Positions 8,779-17,447 of a stretch of DNA of 45,860 nt are shown here, piece by piece. The notes beneath the pieces are model-generated. The model was given only the letters and a program-made list of their open reading frames with translations. It was not told the origin of the DNA and ran no database searches. Source of the stretch: Sphingomonas sp. CFBP 13720 (GTDB lineage: Bacteria; Pseudomonadota; Alphaproteobacteria; Sphingomonadales; Sphingomonadaceae); assembly GCF_014842075.1 (NCBI RefSeq), contig NZ_JACYVA010000012.1, forward strand, positions 1 through 45,860, in the 5' to 3' direction. Positions within the stretch are counted from its first letter, which is position 1, and every line of letters starts with the position of its first letter. The translations under genes and the position numbers were made by a program.

Positions 8779-10080
8779 TTACGCGCCCTCATAGGTGAGG
8801 TTGGCGTTAAGAACGCGCGCTTTTTCCAAAAACTTGTCGTACCCGCGTTCGATCTGCCACGCATCGCTGATGCGGGTTTCACCCTCAGCCACCATGCCGA
8901 GCAGCGCGAGTGCCGCACCGGCACGCAGATCGGCGGCGCGTACGTCCGCGCCCATGAGTTTCGGCGCGCCGATGATATGCGCCGTGCCCTCGCGCACAAA
9001 GCTCTTCACGCCCATCCGTTCGAAATCGGGCAGATAGGCATAGCGGCCAGCGAAACGCAGATCGACGATCCGCGATTCGCCACGTGCACACGCACCAAGC
9101 GCGGCGAAAAGCGGCTGCATGTCCGAATTGATGCCCGGATACGGCCCGGTGCTGATTTCCACCGGGTAGGGGCGACCCGACCGGACGATCGCGGTGTTGC
9201 CGTCGCGGAAAATCTTCGCGCCGCTTTCGCGCAGGAAGATCAACGGCACTTCCAGATCCTCGAACGGGAAGTCGAGGATCTCGACGTCGCCGCCGGTGAT
9301 GACCGACCCGACCAGCCACGTCATCGCTTCCATATTGTCCGGCATCACCCGGCGTGACGTCCCCGACAGTTCCGGTACGCCGGTGATTTCGATGCTTTCC
9401 TGACCGTGGACGGTAATCGTCGCGCCCATCGAACGCAGGAAATCGCACAGGTCGAGGATTTCCGGCCGGATATGCGGGTTCCACAGTCGCGTGGTGCCCT
9501 TTGCCAGCGACGCCACCATCAGCGCATTTTCGGTCGCGCCGGTGGAGCGCAGCGGCAGCACGATGTCGGCGCCGGTCAGCCCGTTCGGCGCTTCCGCGAA
9601 CAGCCGGCCGTCCTTGCCATATACATGTGCGCCGAGGCTGGTCAGCACCAGTTCGTGCAGGTCATAACCGCGCCCGCCAAGGTCGCAGCCGCCGGGCAGC
9701 GGTACGCTTCCCGCGCCGGTCCGTGCGACGAGTGCGCCCATGATGAGCAGCGTGTTGCGGATCGAACGGCCTTCCCACACCAGTTCGCTGGGCGGTGCGG
9801 ACGCTTCCTCGATCGTCAGTGTGCCGCCGTCGATCGTGCAGCGCTTGCCCAGTACTTCGAGCATTCCGACATGGACCTGCGCGTCCAGCAGCCCTTCGGG
9901 ATAATTGTGGAGGACGATGCGCTCGCCCGTCAGCAGCGAGGCGGCAAGCAGGCGCAGCACGCTGTTCTTCGCGCCGCTGACGGTGACGGTGCCTTCCAGA
10001 CGGGACGACCGTACCGACAGGATGCGGTTGGACGGGGCGGAGGCGTGATCCGCCTGAAGCGGGGCAGTGGTCGTGTTCAT
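8779..10080 (-). CDS. MurA-like UDP-N-acetylglucosamine 1-carboxyvinyltransferase, divergent copy
   Basis: 433 residues, ATG at 10080 with GGAGC upstream. The enolpyruvyl transferase fold is clear and the known MurA active-site residues can be placed: Lys38-Asn39 in 'VSGAKNSVL', catalytic Cys132 and Arg137 in 'PGGCDLGGRGYDLH', the Asp in 'INSDMQ', and the Arg in 'ADLRAGAAL'. It should transfer enolpyruvate from PEP to UDP-GlcNAc or a related UDP-sugar in the cytoplasm. Compared with usual alphaproteobacterial MurA it is divergent: it has a 20-residue N-terminal extension and 'GGRGYDLH' in place of 'IGxRPVDLH'. It lies between a murB-like gene (4 bases) and type I secretion genes, not in a cell-wall cluster, so it may be a specialised paralogue. 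The housekeeping role cannot be excluded without the rest of the genome. Confidence 0.88.
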   Translation of the reverse strand: MNTTTAPLQADHASAPSNRILSVRSSRLEGTVTVSGAKNSVLRLLAASLLTGERIVLHNYPEGLLDAQVHVGMLEVLGKRCTIDGGTLTIEEASAPPSELVWEGRSIRNTLLIMGALVARTGAGSVPLPGGCDLGGRGYDLHELVLTSLGAHVYGKDGRLFAEAPNGLTGADIVLPLRSTGATENALMVASLAKGTTRLWNPHIRPEILDLCDFLRSMGATITVHGQESIEITGVPELSGTSRRVMPDNMEAMTWLVGSVITGGDVEILDFPFEDLEVPLIFLRESGAKIFRDGNTAIVRSGRPYPVEISTGPYPGINSDMQPLFAALGACARGESRIVDLRFAGRYAYLPDFERMGVKSFVREGTAHIIGAPKLMGADVRAADLRAGAALALLGMVAEGETRISDAWQIERGYDKFLEKARVLNANLTYEGA

Positions 10081-10084
10081 CGGG

Positions 10085-11116
10085 TCAAGCTCCAGTATGC
10101 GGACGTTCGTCCAGTTGCTCGGCAACTTCATGCGCCGGGCGCATGGTGCCGTCGGGGGCTAAATGGCGGACTTCGGCATCCATCGCGATGCCGGACATGG
10201 CGGTGACGCTGCGTCGCGCCAGCCGGATGAGGTGCAGGACGTCGCGTGCCAGCGCGCCGCCATTGTTCACGATGAAATTGGCGTGATCGGGCGAGATCTG
10301 CGCACCCCCCTCGCGCGTGCCCTTCAGTCCGGCGCGCTCGATCGCGAGGCCGGGAGGGCCGATCAGCGAATAGAGTTTGGGGTCGCTGACGAACACCGAT
10401 CCGCAATTGGCGCGGACCTTGGGGAACTTGGCACGGCGCGATTGCAGGATCGATATCGCCTCGCGCCGCATCGCTCCGGCATCGCCCGCGTCGAATCGCA
10501 GCCGCGCCGACACGACGATCAGGTCGCCGCGCTGCAAGCGTGACGCACGATAGCTGTAGTCCAATGCGGCATGATCGATGCGGTGGGTGCCACCCTGATG
10601 ATCGATCGCGTCGACATGGACGACGTTCTCACCGATCCCCTTGCGCTGGCTGCCGCCGTTCATCGTGATTAGGCCACCCAGCGTACCGGGAATGCCGATC
10701 GCATGGACCGCGCCCGACAGCCCGGCATCGATGACCTGCCGCACGAACGTCGGCACCCAAACCCCCGCGCCGGCATCGACCACCCCGTCGCCCCGGAACG
10801 TCACGCCACCCAGCGCGCGGCCGATGCGGATAACGACGCCCCGGAATCCGGCATCGTCGAACAACAGGTTCGATCCATCGCCGATCACGATATGCCGTGC
10901 GCCATGGCGCGTGACGATCGCCAGCGCAGCCGCGAGCGATTCGGCCGACGCGGGCGTCACGACGACGTCCGCCGGCCCGCCGATCCGCCAGCGCCCCAGC
11001 GATGCGAGCGGTACGTCGACCGCGACTTCGCCGGGCGCGAGACTGTCCTGAAGCGCCCGTGCCACGGTCATGCCGGCTTCCCCGTCCGCCAACGCGGCGA
11101 TTTCATTCGACGCCAT
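10085..11116 (-). CDS. murB: MurB-like UDP-N-acetylenolpyruvoylglucosamine reductase
   Basis: 343 residues, ATG at 11116 with GGAAGGAC upstream. It has the FAD-binding motif set of MurB: 'RWRIGGPADVVV', 'GDGSNLLFDDAGFRG', 'GIPGTLGGLITMNGG', then the C-terminal substrate domain with the proton-donor Ser in 'CGSVFVSDP', 'HANFIVNNGGA' and the terminal 'DAEVRHL' Glu. It would reduce enolpyruvyl-UDP-GlcNAc to UDP-MurNAc with NADPH. It is the first gene of the minus-strand run that continues into murA-like and the type I exporter. It lies outside the division/cell-wall cluster where murB is normally found, so it may be a paralogue. Confidence 0.88.
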   Translation of the reverse strand: MASNEIAALADGEAGMTVARALQDSLAPGEVAVDVPLASLGRWRIGGPADVVVTPASAESLAAALAIVTRHGARHIVIGDGSNLLFDDAGFRGVVIRIGRALGGVTFRGDGVVDAGAGVWVPTFVRQVIDAGLSGAVHAIGIPGTLGGLITMNGGSQRKGIGENVVHVDAIDHQGGTHRIDHAALDYSYRASRLQRGDLIVVSARLRFDAGDAGAMRREAISILQSRRAKFPKVRANCGSVFVSDPKLYSLIGPPGLAIERAGLKGTREGGAQISPDHANFIVNNGGALARDVLHLIRLARRSVTAMSGIAMDAEVRHLAPDGTMRPAHEVAEQLDERPHTGA

Positions 11117-11518
11117 GTGCGTCCTTCCCCCGTTTCGCCGACCTGCGCGCCCGACCCATGCCGGTCGGATGATCGCGACGCCGCCGCCCGTCGCGCAATC
11201 CCGCCCGGGCGAAACGATCGTTTCCGCCGTGCTGATTAGAGTGCCAGCAAGGTTAGGTCCAGTGCCACGTTGCAGCGCAATGTACGGTGATGGAACGAAC
11301 ATGTCGGATCACGCGAGACATTTGCGGTTTCACCCGCTAACGGGGACCGGTCGCAGCTTGCGGGGGCACCGGACAATTTTAATCGCATGCGATCGCTTGT
11401 GTCACGACAGGACGAAGTTCCTGTCTTTAGTCACTGGCATCGTCCTGTATTCACGCATAAAGGGCGATGCTGCACCGCAGCAAGCCATATCAGTATCAGG
11501 CAGAAGAAGGAACGAATG
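11117..11518. promoter_or_regulatory. Divergent promoter region between murB-like and ugd
   Basis: About 400 bases with no gene. Both divergent operons must start here. Visible signals: a palindrome ATCGCATGCGAT at 11382-11393, and a 7-bp hairpin GACAGGA/TCCTGTC at 11406-11425 followed by TTTAG, about 90 bases before the ugd start. No -10/-35 pair is clear enough to call. Confidence 0.45.
11406..11425 (+). promoter_or_regulatory. Hairpin in the ugd leader
   Basis: Seven perfect base pairs (GACAGGA with TCCTGTC) around a six-base loop, followed by TTTAG. It could be a leader hairpin or an operator for the ugd-epimerase operon; regulator unknown. Confidence 0.3.
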
Positions 11519-12820
11519 ATGCGCATCCGGATGGTAGGTTCTGGTTATGTCGGCCTCGTGTCGGGAGCGTGCTTCGCGGACTTCGGCCACGAAGTCATCT
11601 GCATCGACAAGGATCAGGGCAAGATCGACGCGCTGCTTGCGGGCCGCATGCCGATCTATGAGCCGGGCCTCGACGAACTGGTGTCGCGCAACGTCGCCGC
11701 CGGCCGCCTGTCGTTCAGCACCGATCTGGCCGCCAGCGTGAAGGATGCCGATGCGATCTTCATCGCGGTCGGTACGCCGTCGCGTCGTGGCGATGGCCAT
11801 GCTGATCTGAGCTACGTCTATGCGGCCGCCAAGGAAATCGCTGGCGCCGTGACCGGCTTCACCGTCGTGGTGGACAAGTCGACCGTGCCGGTCGGCACCG
11901 GTGACGAGGTCGAGCGCATCATTCGCGAAACCAACCCGAACGCCGACGTGTCGGTCGTGTCGAACCCCGAATTCTTGCGCGAAGGCGCGGCGATCGACGA
12001 TTTCAAGCGTCCCGACCGCGTCGTCATCGGCGGCGACGACGAGCGCGCACTGGAAGTGATGCGCGAAGTGTATCGCCCGCTGTATCTCAACAAGTCGGCG
12101 CTGGTCGAAATGAGCCGTCGTGCGGCCGAGCTGACCAAATATGCCGGCAATGCGTTCCTCGCGACGAAGATCACCTTCATCAACGAGATCGCGGACCTTT
12201 GCGAAAAGGTCGGCGCGAACGTGCAGGATGTTGCGCGGGGTATCGGCCTCGACAACCGCATCGGCGGCAAGTTCCTCCACGCCGGTCCGGGCTATGGTGG
12301 TTCGTGCTTCCCGAAGGACACGCTGGCGCTGCTCAAGACCGCGCAGGACATGGATGCGCCGCAGCGTATCGTCGAGGCGGTCGTCGCGGTGAACGACAAC
12401 CGCAAGCGCGCAATGGGCCGCAAGGTCATCGCGGCCATGGGCGGTGACGTGCGTGGCAAGACCGTCGCGATCCTCGGCCTGACGTTCAAGCCGAACACCG
12501 ACGATATGCGCGACAGCCCGGCGATCTCGGTCATCCAGACGTTGCAGGATGCCGGCGCGACCGTCCGTGCGTTCGATCCGGAAGGCACCGAACAGGCCAA
12601 GAAGGTGCTCGACAACGTCGTGTACTGCGAAGGCGCCTACGAGGCGATGGAGGGCGCGGACTGCGTCACGATCGTCACCGAATGGGACGCGTTCCGCGCG
12701 CTCGACCTCGACCGCGTGAAATCGCTGCTGTCGGCGCCGATCATGGTCGACCTGCGCAACGTCTATCCGCGCGATACGGTTGAAAAGGCCGGCTTCACCT
12801 ATCACGCAGTGGGTCGCTGA
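11519..12820 (+). CDS. ugd: UDP-glucose 6-dehydrogenase
   Basis: 433 residues. The start is ATG 11519 (MRIRMVGSGYVGLVSGACF), directly preceded by another ATG at 11516; AGAAGG lies 8 or 5 bases upstream respectively. It has the N-terminal Rossmann motif GSGYVG, 'VDKSTVPVGTGDEV', and the catalytic thiolate Cys263 in 'PGYGGSCFPKDTLALL', followed by the C-terminal UDP-binding domain with 'LGLTFKPNTDDMRDSPA'. It oxidises UDP-glucose to UDP-glucuronate with two NAD+. It overlaps the epimerase start by one base, so the pair makes UDP-GlcA and UDP-GalA for exopolysaccharide or LPS. Confidence 0.97.
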   Translation: MRIRMVGSGYVGLVSGACFADFGHEVICIDKDQGKIDALLAGRMPIYEPGLDELVSRNVAAGRLSFSTDLAASVKDADAIFIAVGTPSRRGDGHADLSYVYAAAKEIAGAVTGFTVVVDKSTVPVGTGDEVERIIRETNPNADVSVVSNPEFLREGAAIDDFKRPDRVVIGGDDERALEVMREVYRPLYLNKSALVEMSRRAAELTKYAGNAFLATKITFINEIADLCEKVGANVQDVARGIGLDNRIGGKFLHAGPGYGGSCFPKDTLALLKTAQDMDAPQRIVEAVVAVNDNRKRAMGRKVIAAMGGDVRGKTVAILGLTFKPNTDDMRDSPAISVIQTLQDAGATVRAFDPEGTEQAKKVLDNVVYCEGAYEAMEGADCVTIVTEWDAFRALDLDRVKSLLSAPIMVDLRNVYPRDTVEKAGFTYHAVGR

Positions 12821-13800
12821 TGCCGGTGCCCGTGCTGGTGACGGGCGTGGCCGGATTTATCGGCCACGCCACCGCGCATCGCCTGCTCGCCCGTGGCGAA
12901 CAGGTGATCGGGATCGATATCGTCAATGACTATTACGATCCCGCGCTGAAAGCGGCGCGGCTGGCCACCTTCGATGGGCTGCCGGATTTTACCTTCCACC
13001 GCATGGACGTCGCCGACGTCGCGGCGGTGGCGGCGCTGGTGCGCGACAACGGTATCCGCCGGGTCGTGCACCTCGCCGCACAGGCGGGGGTCCGCTATAG
13101 TATCGAGAATCCTTTCGCCTATGAACGCTCGAATCTGGCGGGCCACCTGTCGATCCTAGAGGCGTGTCGCGCCATCGATGGCTTCGAACATCTCGTCTAC
13201 GCATCGTCCAGCTCGGTCTATGGCGACAAGCCGATGGGCGGCGCGGGCTTCGTAGAGAGCGAACCGGCGGTATCGCCCGTCTCGCTCTATGCCGCGACGA
13301 AGCGCGCATGCGAATTGATGAGCGAATCCTATGCGAAGCTGTATCGCTATCCGCAGACCGGACTTCGCTTCTTCACGGTGTACGGTCCATGGGGCCGGCC
13401 AGACATGGCGTATTTCAGCTTCACGCAAAAGATCATCGCCGGTCAGCCGATCGAGGTGTTCGGTGAGGGCAGGATGGCGCGCGACTTCACCTATATCGAC
13501 GATATCGTCGACGGGATCGTCGGCGCGCTCGATCATCCGCCGGAGCCGGGCGATCACCGCGTGCTCAACATCGGCGACAGCCATCCCGTCGGCCTGATGG
13601 AAATGATCGAGACGCTCGAACGCTCGATCGGGCGTGAAGCGGTGAAGGTGATGCGGCCGATGCAGCCGGGCGATGTCACCGCGACCTATGCCGACGTCAG
13701 CAAACTGCACGCGCTGACCGGCTACCGGCCCAAGGTCATGTTGGCCGAAGGGCTCGCGCGCTTCGCCGAATGGTACAAGGGATATTACCGCGTGAATTGA
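12820..13800 (+). CDS. UDP-glucuronate 4-epimerase (NAD-dependent epimerase/dehydratase)
   Basis: 326 residues of an extended short-chain dehydrogenase. NAD-binding 'TGVAGFIGHATAHRLL', the insertion 'VNDYYDPALKAARLA' typical of UDP-GlcA 4-epimerases, 'LAAQAGVRYSIENPFAY', the Ser-Ser-Ser-Val-Tyr stretch and the catalytic 'YAATK' are present, as is 'RFFTVYGPWGRPDMAYFSFT', which is characteristic of the GlcA-specific group. It interconverts UDP-GlcA and UDP-GalA. Its ATG lies inside the ugd stop (TGATG), so coupling with its substrate-making enzyme is direct. Confidence 0.93.
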   Translation: MPVPVLVTGVAGFIGHATAHRLLARGEQVIGIDIVNDYYDPALKAARLATFDGLPDFTFHRMDVADVAAVAALVRDNGIRRVVHLAAQAGVRYSIENPFAYERSNLAGHLSILEACRAIDGFEHLVYASSSSVYGDKPMGGAGFVESEPAVSPVSLYAATKRACELMSESYAKLYRYPQTGLRFFTVYGPWGRPDMAYFSFTQKIIAGQPIEVFGEGRMARDFTYIDDIVDGIVGALDHPPEPGDHRVLNIGDSHPVGLMEMIETLERSIGREAVKVMRPMQPGDVTATYADVSKLHALTGYRPKVMLAEGLARFAEWYKGYYRVN

Positions 13801-14220
13801 CGCGGAATGGGGGCTGACCTCGTGTCGATCGGGAACGCCTGATCGTTGCGACGATGCCCCTTCAGACCGGGTCGGCCGGGTTTTGGTCGAAGCGCCTGAT
13901 CGACGCACGGGCGGCAATCCCTCGATGCGCCGCCGTCCGATCCGCGATCTTTCGTTCCGGCCGAGGTCGGGATGCGAAGTCGCTGCCGACGCGAAAAATC
14001 TATGCTGGATCGACATCAAGCCAAAATTGGTCTTCTGTCGTCACCCGGACCCGTTCCGTGGTTCACCTGACCGCGAGCGATGCGTAAAGAGGGGCTCGAC
14101 CGGCACCGGTTGCCGCACGGTGGACCCGGCACAGGGCCAAGGTGACCGTCGTGCAGGCCGCAGGGGCATCATTGCGCTGAACGTCGACCCGAACTGGCCT
14201 CGCCAGACCGGGTGACGCTA
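13801..14220. other. Intergenic between convergent genes, nothing recognised
   Basis: About 420 bases between the epimerase stop and the dapE stop. Open frames exist but have no ribosome site and poor third-position bias. No strong hairpin with a T-run was found. It may be the remains of a lost gene. Confidence 0.45.
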
Positions 14221-15345
14221 CTATCCGGCCAACCCTGCTTTCAGGATATCGGCATAGATCGCCGTCAGCGCATGCAGGTCGTCGACCGCTACCGCTTCGT
14301 CGACCTTGTGCATCGTGGCGTTCAGCAATCCGAATTCGACCGTCGGGCACAGCGCCGACAGGAACCGCGCATCCGATGTGCCGCCGGTGGTCGATAGTTC
14401 CGGTCGCCGTCCGGTGTGACGTTCGATCGCATCGCCGATCAATGTCGAGAAATTGCCGGGCGGGGTGAGGAACGCTTCGCCCGAAATGCGTCCTTCGACA
14501 CGCGCGCCCGATGCATGCGTATGAACGATCGCCGCAATCCGATCGATCAGCTCAGGCCCGCGCTGTTCGTCGTTGAAGCGGATCGACAGCCGTGCCGAGG
14601 CGCGGGCTGGAATGACGTTGGTCGCGACATTCCCTACCGTCAGGTCGGTGACCTCGATGTTCGAGGGCTGGAACCAGTCGTTGCCGTGATCGAGCACCAC
14701 GTCTTCGATCGCCGCCAGCGCCGCGATCAGCTTCGGGATCGGATTGTCGGCCAGATGGGGATAGGCGACATGCCCCTGCCGTCCGTCGACGTCGATCCAG
14801 ATGTTGACCGATCCGCGCCGCCCGATCTTGATCATGTCGCCCAGCATCGTGGTCGACGTCGGTTCGCCGACGAGGCAGAGGTCCGGTCGCAACGAGCGTT
14901 CGGCCATCCGATCGATCAGCGCCCGCGTGCCATGGATCGCGGGACCTTCCTCGTCACCCGTGATGATGAGGCTGACCGTGCCGTCACCCGCTGGCACCCG
15001 CGCGACGGCGGCTACGAACGCCGCGACTGCTCCCTTCATGTCGACGGCACCGCGCCCATAGAGCATGCCGCCGCGTAACACGCCTGCAAATGGTCCTGCC
15101 TGCCAGCCATCTCCGGCCGGAACCACGTCGACATGACCCGCAAAGGCGAAATGGCGTCCGCCCGTTCCCCGCACCGCCAGCAGATTCTCAACCGGCCCAT
15201 CTGGCGCTTCGCCGACGACGAACCGATCGACTGCAAAGCCGATCGCGGTCAGTTCGGCTTCCAGGAGTGCGAACACCCCGCCTGTCGCGGGCGTGACGCT
15301 GTCGCAAGCGATCAGGCGTTGGGTCAGGTCGACGACATCGGGCAT
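14221..15345 (-). CDS. dapE: Succinyl-diaminopimelate desuccinylase
   Basis: 374 residues from the ATG at 15345, chosen because GGAG lies 6-7 bases upstream; an in-frame GTG at 15363 would add six residues. M20 peptidase family with metal ligands in 'FAGHVDVVPAGDGW', 'GRGAVDMKGA', catalytic Glu in 'TGDEEGPAIHG', and C-terminal His in 'LNATMHKVDEAV'. It removes succinate from N-succinyl-LL-diaminopimelate in the lysine/cell-wall pathway, using two zinc ions. Also contains 'NPIPKLIAAL' and 'VIPARASARLSIRFND', the dimerisation region typical of DapE. Usual length for the family. Confidence 0.95.
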   Translation of the reverse strand: MPDVVDLTQRLIACDSVTPATGGVFALLEAELTAIGFAVDRFVVGEAPDGPVENLLAVRGTGGRHFAFAGHVDVVPAGDGWQAGPFAGVLRGGMLYGRGAVDMKGAVAAFVAAVARVPAGDGTVSLIITGDEEGPAIHGTRALIDRMAERSLRPDLCLVGEPTSTTMLGDMIKIGRRGSVNIWIDVDGRQGHVAYPHLADNPIPKLIAALAAIEDVVLDHGNDWFQPSNIEVTDLTVGNVATNVIPARASARLSIRFNDEQRGPELIDRIAAIVHTHASGARVEGRISGEAFLTPPGNFSTLIGDAIERHTGRRPELSTTGGTSDARFLSALCPTVEFGLLNATMHKVDEAVAVDDLHALTAIYADILKAGLAG

Positions 15346-15633
15346 CAGCTTCTCCACAGGCACAAGGACGGGCTGTAGCGGGCGCGGTGTGAAATGCCAC
15401 CGGGTCCGCTGCCGTCCGAAGGATAGACTGACCCATAGCCGCCAGCGATAGGCTCACGCCGTCCTGCGCATGCGTTTTAGGGTCTGCGAGGTCGTATGTT
15501 TCCCACAGGGCCGCTGGGGGCAGATCGACGCGGGCACCGGTCGGGGCAGAAGGGACGGGCAGTGATCATCGTTTCGAAGGAGAGCGTCGATCCTGCCTAG
15601 CACTCGCCGCGCCAACCGTTACAGCCGGGCGCC

Positions 15634-16596
15634 ATGCGGATCCTGTTCGTCATTCTGGCAGTGCTGCTGCTTGTTCCGGCCTGGAGCGGGGCGGAGCGGC
15701 TGCCACTCCATCGCGGACCACCGGCGATCGATGTGAAGCGGGTCGCGCTGTACCCCGACGATCCGGCGCGGCGGGACGTTGGCGGCCTGCGCTATCTGGG
15801 CGGGGCGGTGCTGACGTCGCGGGATCCGGCGTTCGGGGGATTTTCGGCACTACACGTGCGAGGCGACCGGTTCAGCCTGTTGTCGGATGGGGGCACCGTC
15901 GTGCAATTCCGCATGGGCGACGACTGGACGCCGCATGACATTCGCCTGCATGATCTGGGCGGACCGGGCACCGGTTGGGAAAAACGTGATCGCGATACCG
16001 AATCGCTCGCGGTTCGTCCCGACGGGTCGGTGCTGGTCGGATATGAACGGCACAACCAGATCTGGCGTTTTTCGCCCGACATGTCGCGCATATTCGGCCA
16101 TGTCGCGCCACGCCCGATGGCCGCATGGTCCGCGAACAGCGGCGCGGAGGCGATGGCGCAACTGCGCGACGGCAGCGTCGTGGTGTTGAGCGAAAGCCAT
16201 GCCGAGAAGGGGCAGCGCGGATATAGTGCGGTGCGGTTCCTTGGCGATCCGACCCGGCCCGGCACCCGCTATCATCGCTTTTACTATACCCCGCCGGTGG
16301 CACTGGTCAGTACCGACGCGACGGAACTACCCGATGGGCGACTGCTGGTGCTGACGCGTCGGGCGCGGTTGCGTGACCTGTTCACCTCGACGCTGGAGGT
16401 TGTCGACATTCGGAGCGTGCGGCCGGGGCAGACTTTGCGCGGAAAGACGCTCGCCGTCCTCGCCCCCCCGACGATCCACGACAATTTCGAAGCGCTGGCA
16501 ATGACGCGCGAAGCGGGCCGGACGATCCTGTGGATGATGTCGGACGACAACCAGTCGCGGTTGCAACGAACCTATCTGCTGAAATTCGCGCTGTAG
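15634..16596 (+). CDS. Exported esterase-like activity of phytase family protein
   Basis: 320 residues with a signal peptide (MRILFVILAVLLLVPAWSGA). The body shows a beta-propeller pattern seen in the PF13449 'esterase-like activity of phytase' family: 'GGFSALHVRGDRFSLLSDGG' near the start, 'DTESLAVRPDGSVLVGYERH' in the middle, 'STDATELPDGRLLVLTRR', and 'HDNFEALAMTREAGRTILWM' with 'SDDN' near the end. Periplasmic location is likely. The substrate is unknown; family members were named by similarity only. It stands alone between dapE and rpmB, facing the rpmB terminator. Confidence 0.82.
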   Translation: MRILFVILAVLLLVPAWSGAERLPLHRGPPAIDVKRVALYPDDPARRDVGGLRYLGGAVLTSRDPAFGGFSALHVRGDRFSLLSDGGTVVQFRMGDDWTPHDIRLHDLGGPGTGWEKRDRDTESLAVRPDGSVLVGYERHNQIWRFSPDMSRIFGHVAPRPMAAWSANSGAEAMAQLRDGSVVVLSESHAEKGQRGYSAVRFLGDPTRPGTRYHRFYYTPPVALVSTDATELPDGRLLVLTRRARLRDLFTSTLEVVDIRSVRPGQTLRGKTLAVLAPPTIHDNFEALAMTREAGRTILWMMSDDNQSRLQRTYLLKFAL

Positions 16597-16635
16597 GCGG
16601 AAGTCTCCGATGTCGAAACGACGTCGTTGACGCAG

Positions 16636-16664
16636 AAAAACCCCCGAAACCGAAGTTTCGAGGG
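16636..16664 (-). terminator. Rho-independent terminator of rpmB
   Basis: On the minus strand the stem CCCTCGAAAC / GTTTCGGGGG closes on a TTCG tetraloop and is followed by five T. It lies 26 bases after the rpmB stop. Confidence 0.9.
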
Positions 16665-16689
16665 CTAATTCCGTGTCGATCGCGCCGGA

Positions 16690-16986
16690 TCAGGCTGCGT
16701 CGGCGAGCTTTGCCTTCTTGGCGACATCACGCTTGAGGCGACGTGCGCGCAGCGAGAGGTCGTCGTCGCTGGTTTTCAGCAGCCAGTTGTCCAGACCGCC
16801 GACATGCTCGACCGAGCGGAGGCCGTGCGTCGAGACGCGCAGGCGCACCGAACGCTCCAGCGAGTCGGATATCAGCGTGACGTTCTGCAGATTGGGCAGG
16901 AACGTACGCTTGGTCTTGTTATTCGCGTGGGAAACGTTGTGACCCACCTGCCGGCCCTTGCCGGTCAGTTCGCAGATGCGCGACAT
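16690..16986 (-). CDS. rpmB: 50S ribosomal protein L28
   Basis: 98 residues, starting [20 protein letters not shown], the standard alphaproteobacterial L28 N-terminus. '[19 protein letters not shown]' and the conserved '[14 protein letters not shown]' follow, ending in a basic tail. It is a structural protein of the large ribosomal subunit. It is a single gene with its own clear terminator, divergent from the small membrane protein at 17148. Confidence 0.98.
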   Translation of the reverse strand: MSRICELTGKGRQVGHNVSHANNKTKRTFLPNLQNVTLISDSLERSVRLRVSTHGLRSVEHVGGLDNWLLKTSDDDLSLRARRLKRDVAKKAKLADAA

Positions 16987-17147
16987 GATCGTCTATCCTG
17001 ATTCTGTATCAGGGCAAGTGCCCCGGAAAGAGGGCGCGGATAGCGACTGCCGGGGGCGGCGTCAACCGCGCGCATCGTGCAACCCGCCGCGATCCGGCGC
17101 GTTGTTTCGCCATCGTTTCGGTTTCGCAAGGTTCAACGGAGGGTCGT

Positions 17148-17381
17148 ATGCGCACGTTACTCGTATTGATCGGCGTGGCGGCGCTGATCCTCGTCGGACT
17201 GATGTCGCTGGGCTTCGTCAGTCTGGACCAGACCCGCACCGCCGCACTCCCTACAGTCAAGCTGGAAGGCGGCCAGACGCCCAAGTTCGACGTCGATGTC
17301 GGCAAGGTCGATGTCGGCACGGTAAACCGCACGGTTGAAGTGCCGGCGATCTCGGTCGAGCGCCCGGGCAACACGCAGTAA
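17148..17381 (+). CDS. Small single-pass membrane protein of unknown function
   Basis: 77 residues. GGAGG is placed 5 bases before the ATG. An N-terminal hydrophobic segment (LLVLIGVAALILVGLMSLGF) is followed by a periplasmic tail of about 50 residues with repeated Val/Asp patterns ('FDVDVGKVDVGTVNRTVEV'). I do not recognise a family. Good third-position GC and the ribosome site support a real gene. It precedes tadA by 66 bases on the same strand. Confidence 0.8.
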   Translation: MRTLLVLIGVAALILVGLMSLGFVSLDQTRTAALPTVKLEGGQTPKFDVDVGKVDVGTVNRTVEVPAISVERPGNTQ

Positions 17382-17447
17382 GGCGATCTGAGCCGACTTC
17401 GCCTGCGTCCGCTGGCCCCCGGACCGAAAGGCTGGCATCACGCCACG

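Noticed and set aside
11402..12805. 467-codon open frame antisense to ugd
   Set aside because: It is a product of GC-rich codon bias; ugd itself has full family motifs, and the antisense frame has no ribosome site or recognisable protein.
13801..14220. Small plus-strand frames (13854-14087, 13883-14215)
   Set aside because: No ribosome site, overlapping each other in different frames, Arg/Ser-rich composition typical of GC-rich noise.
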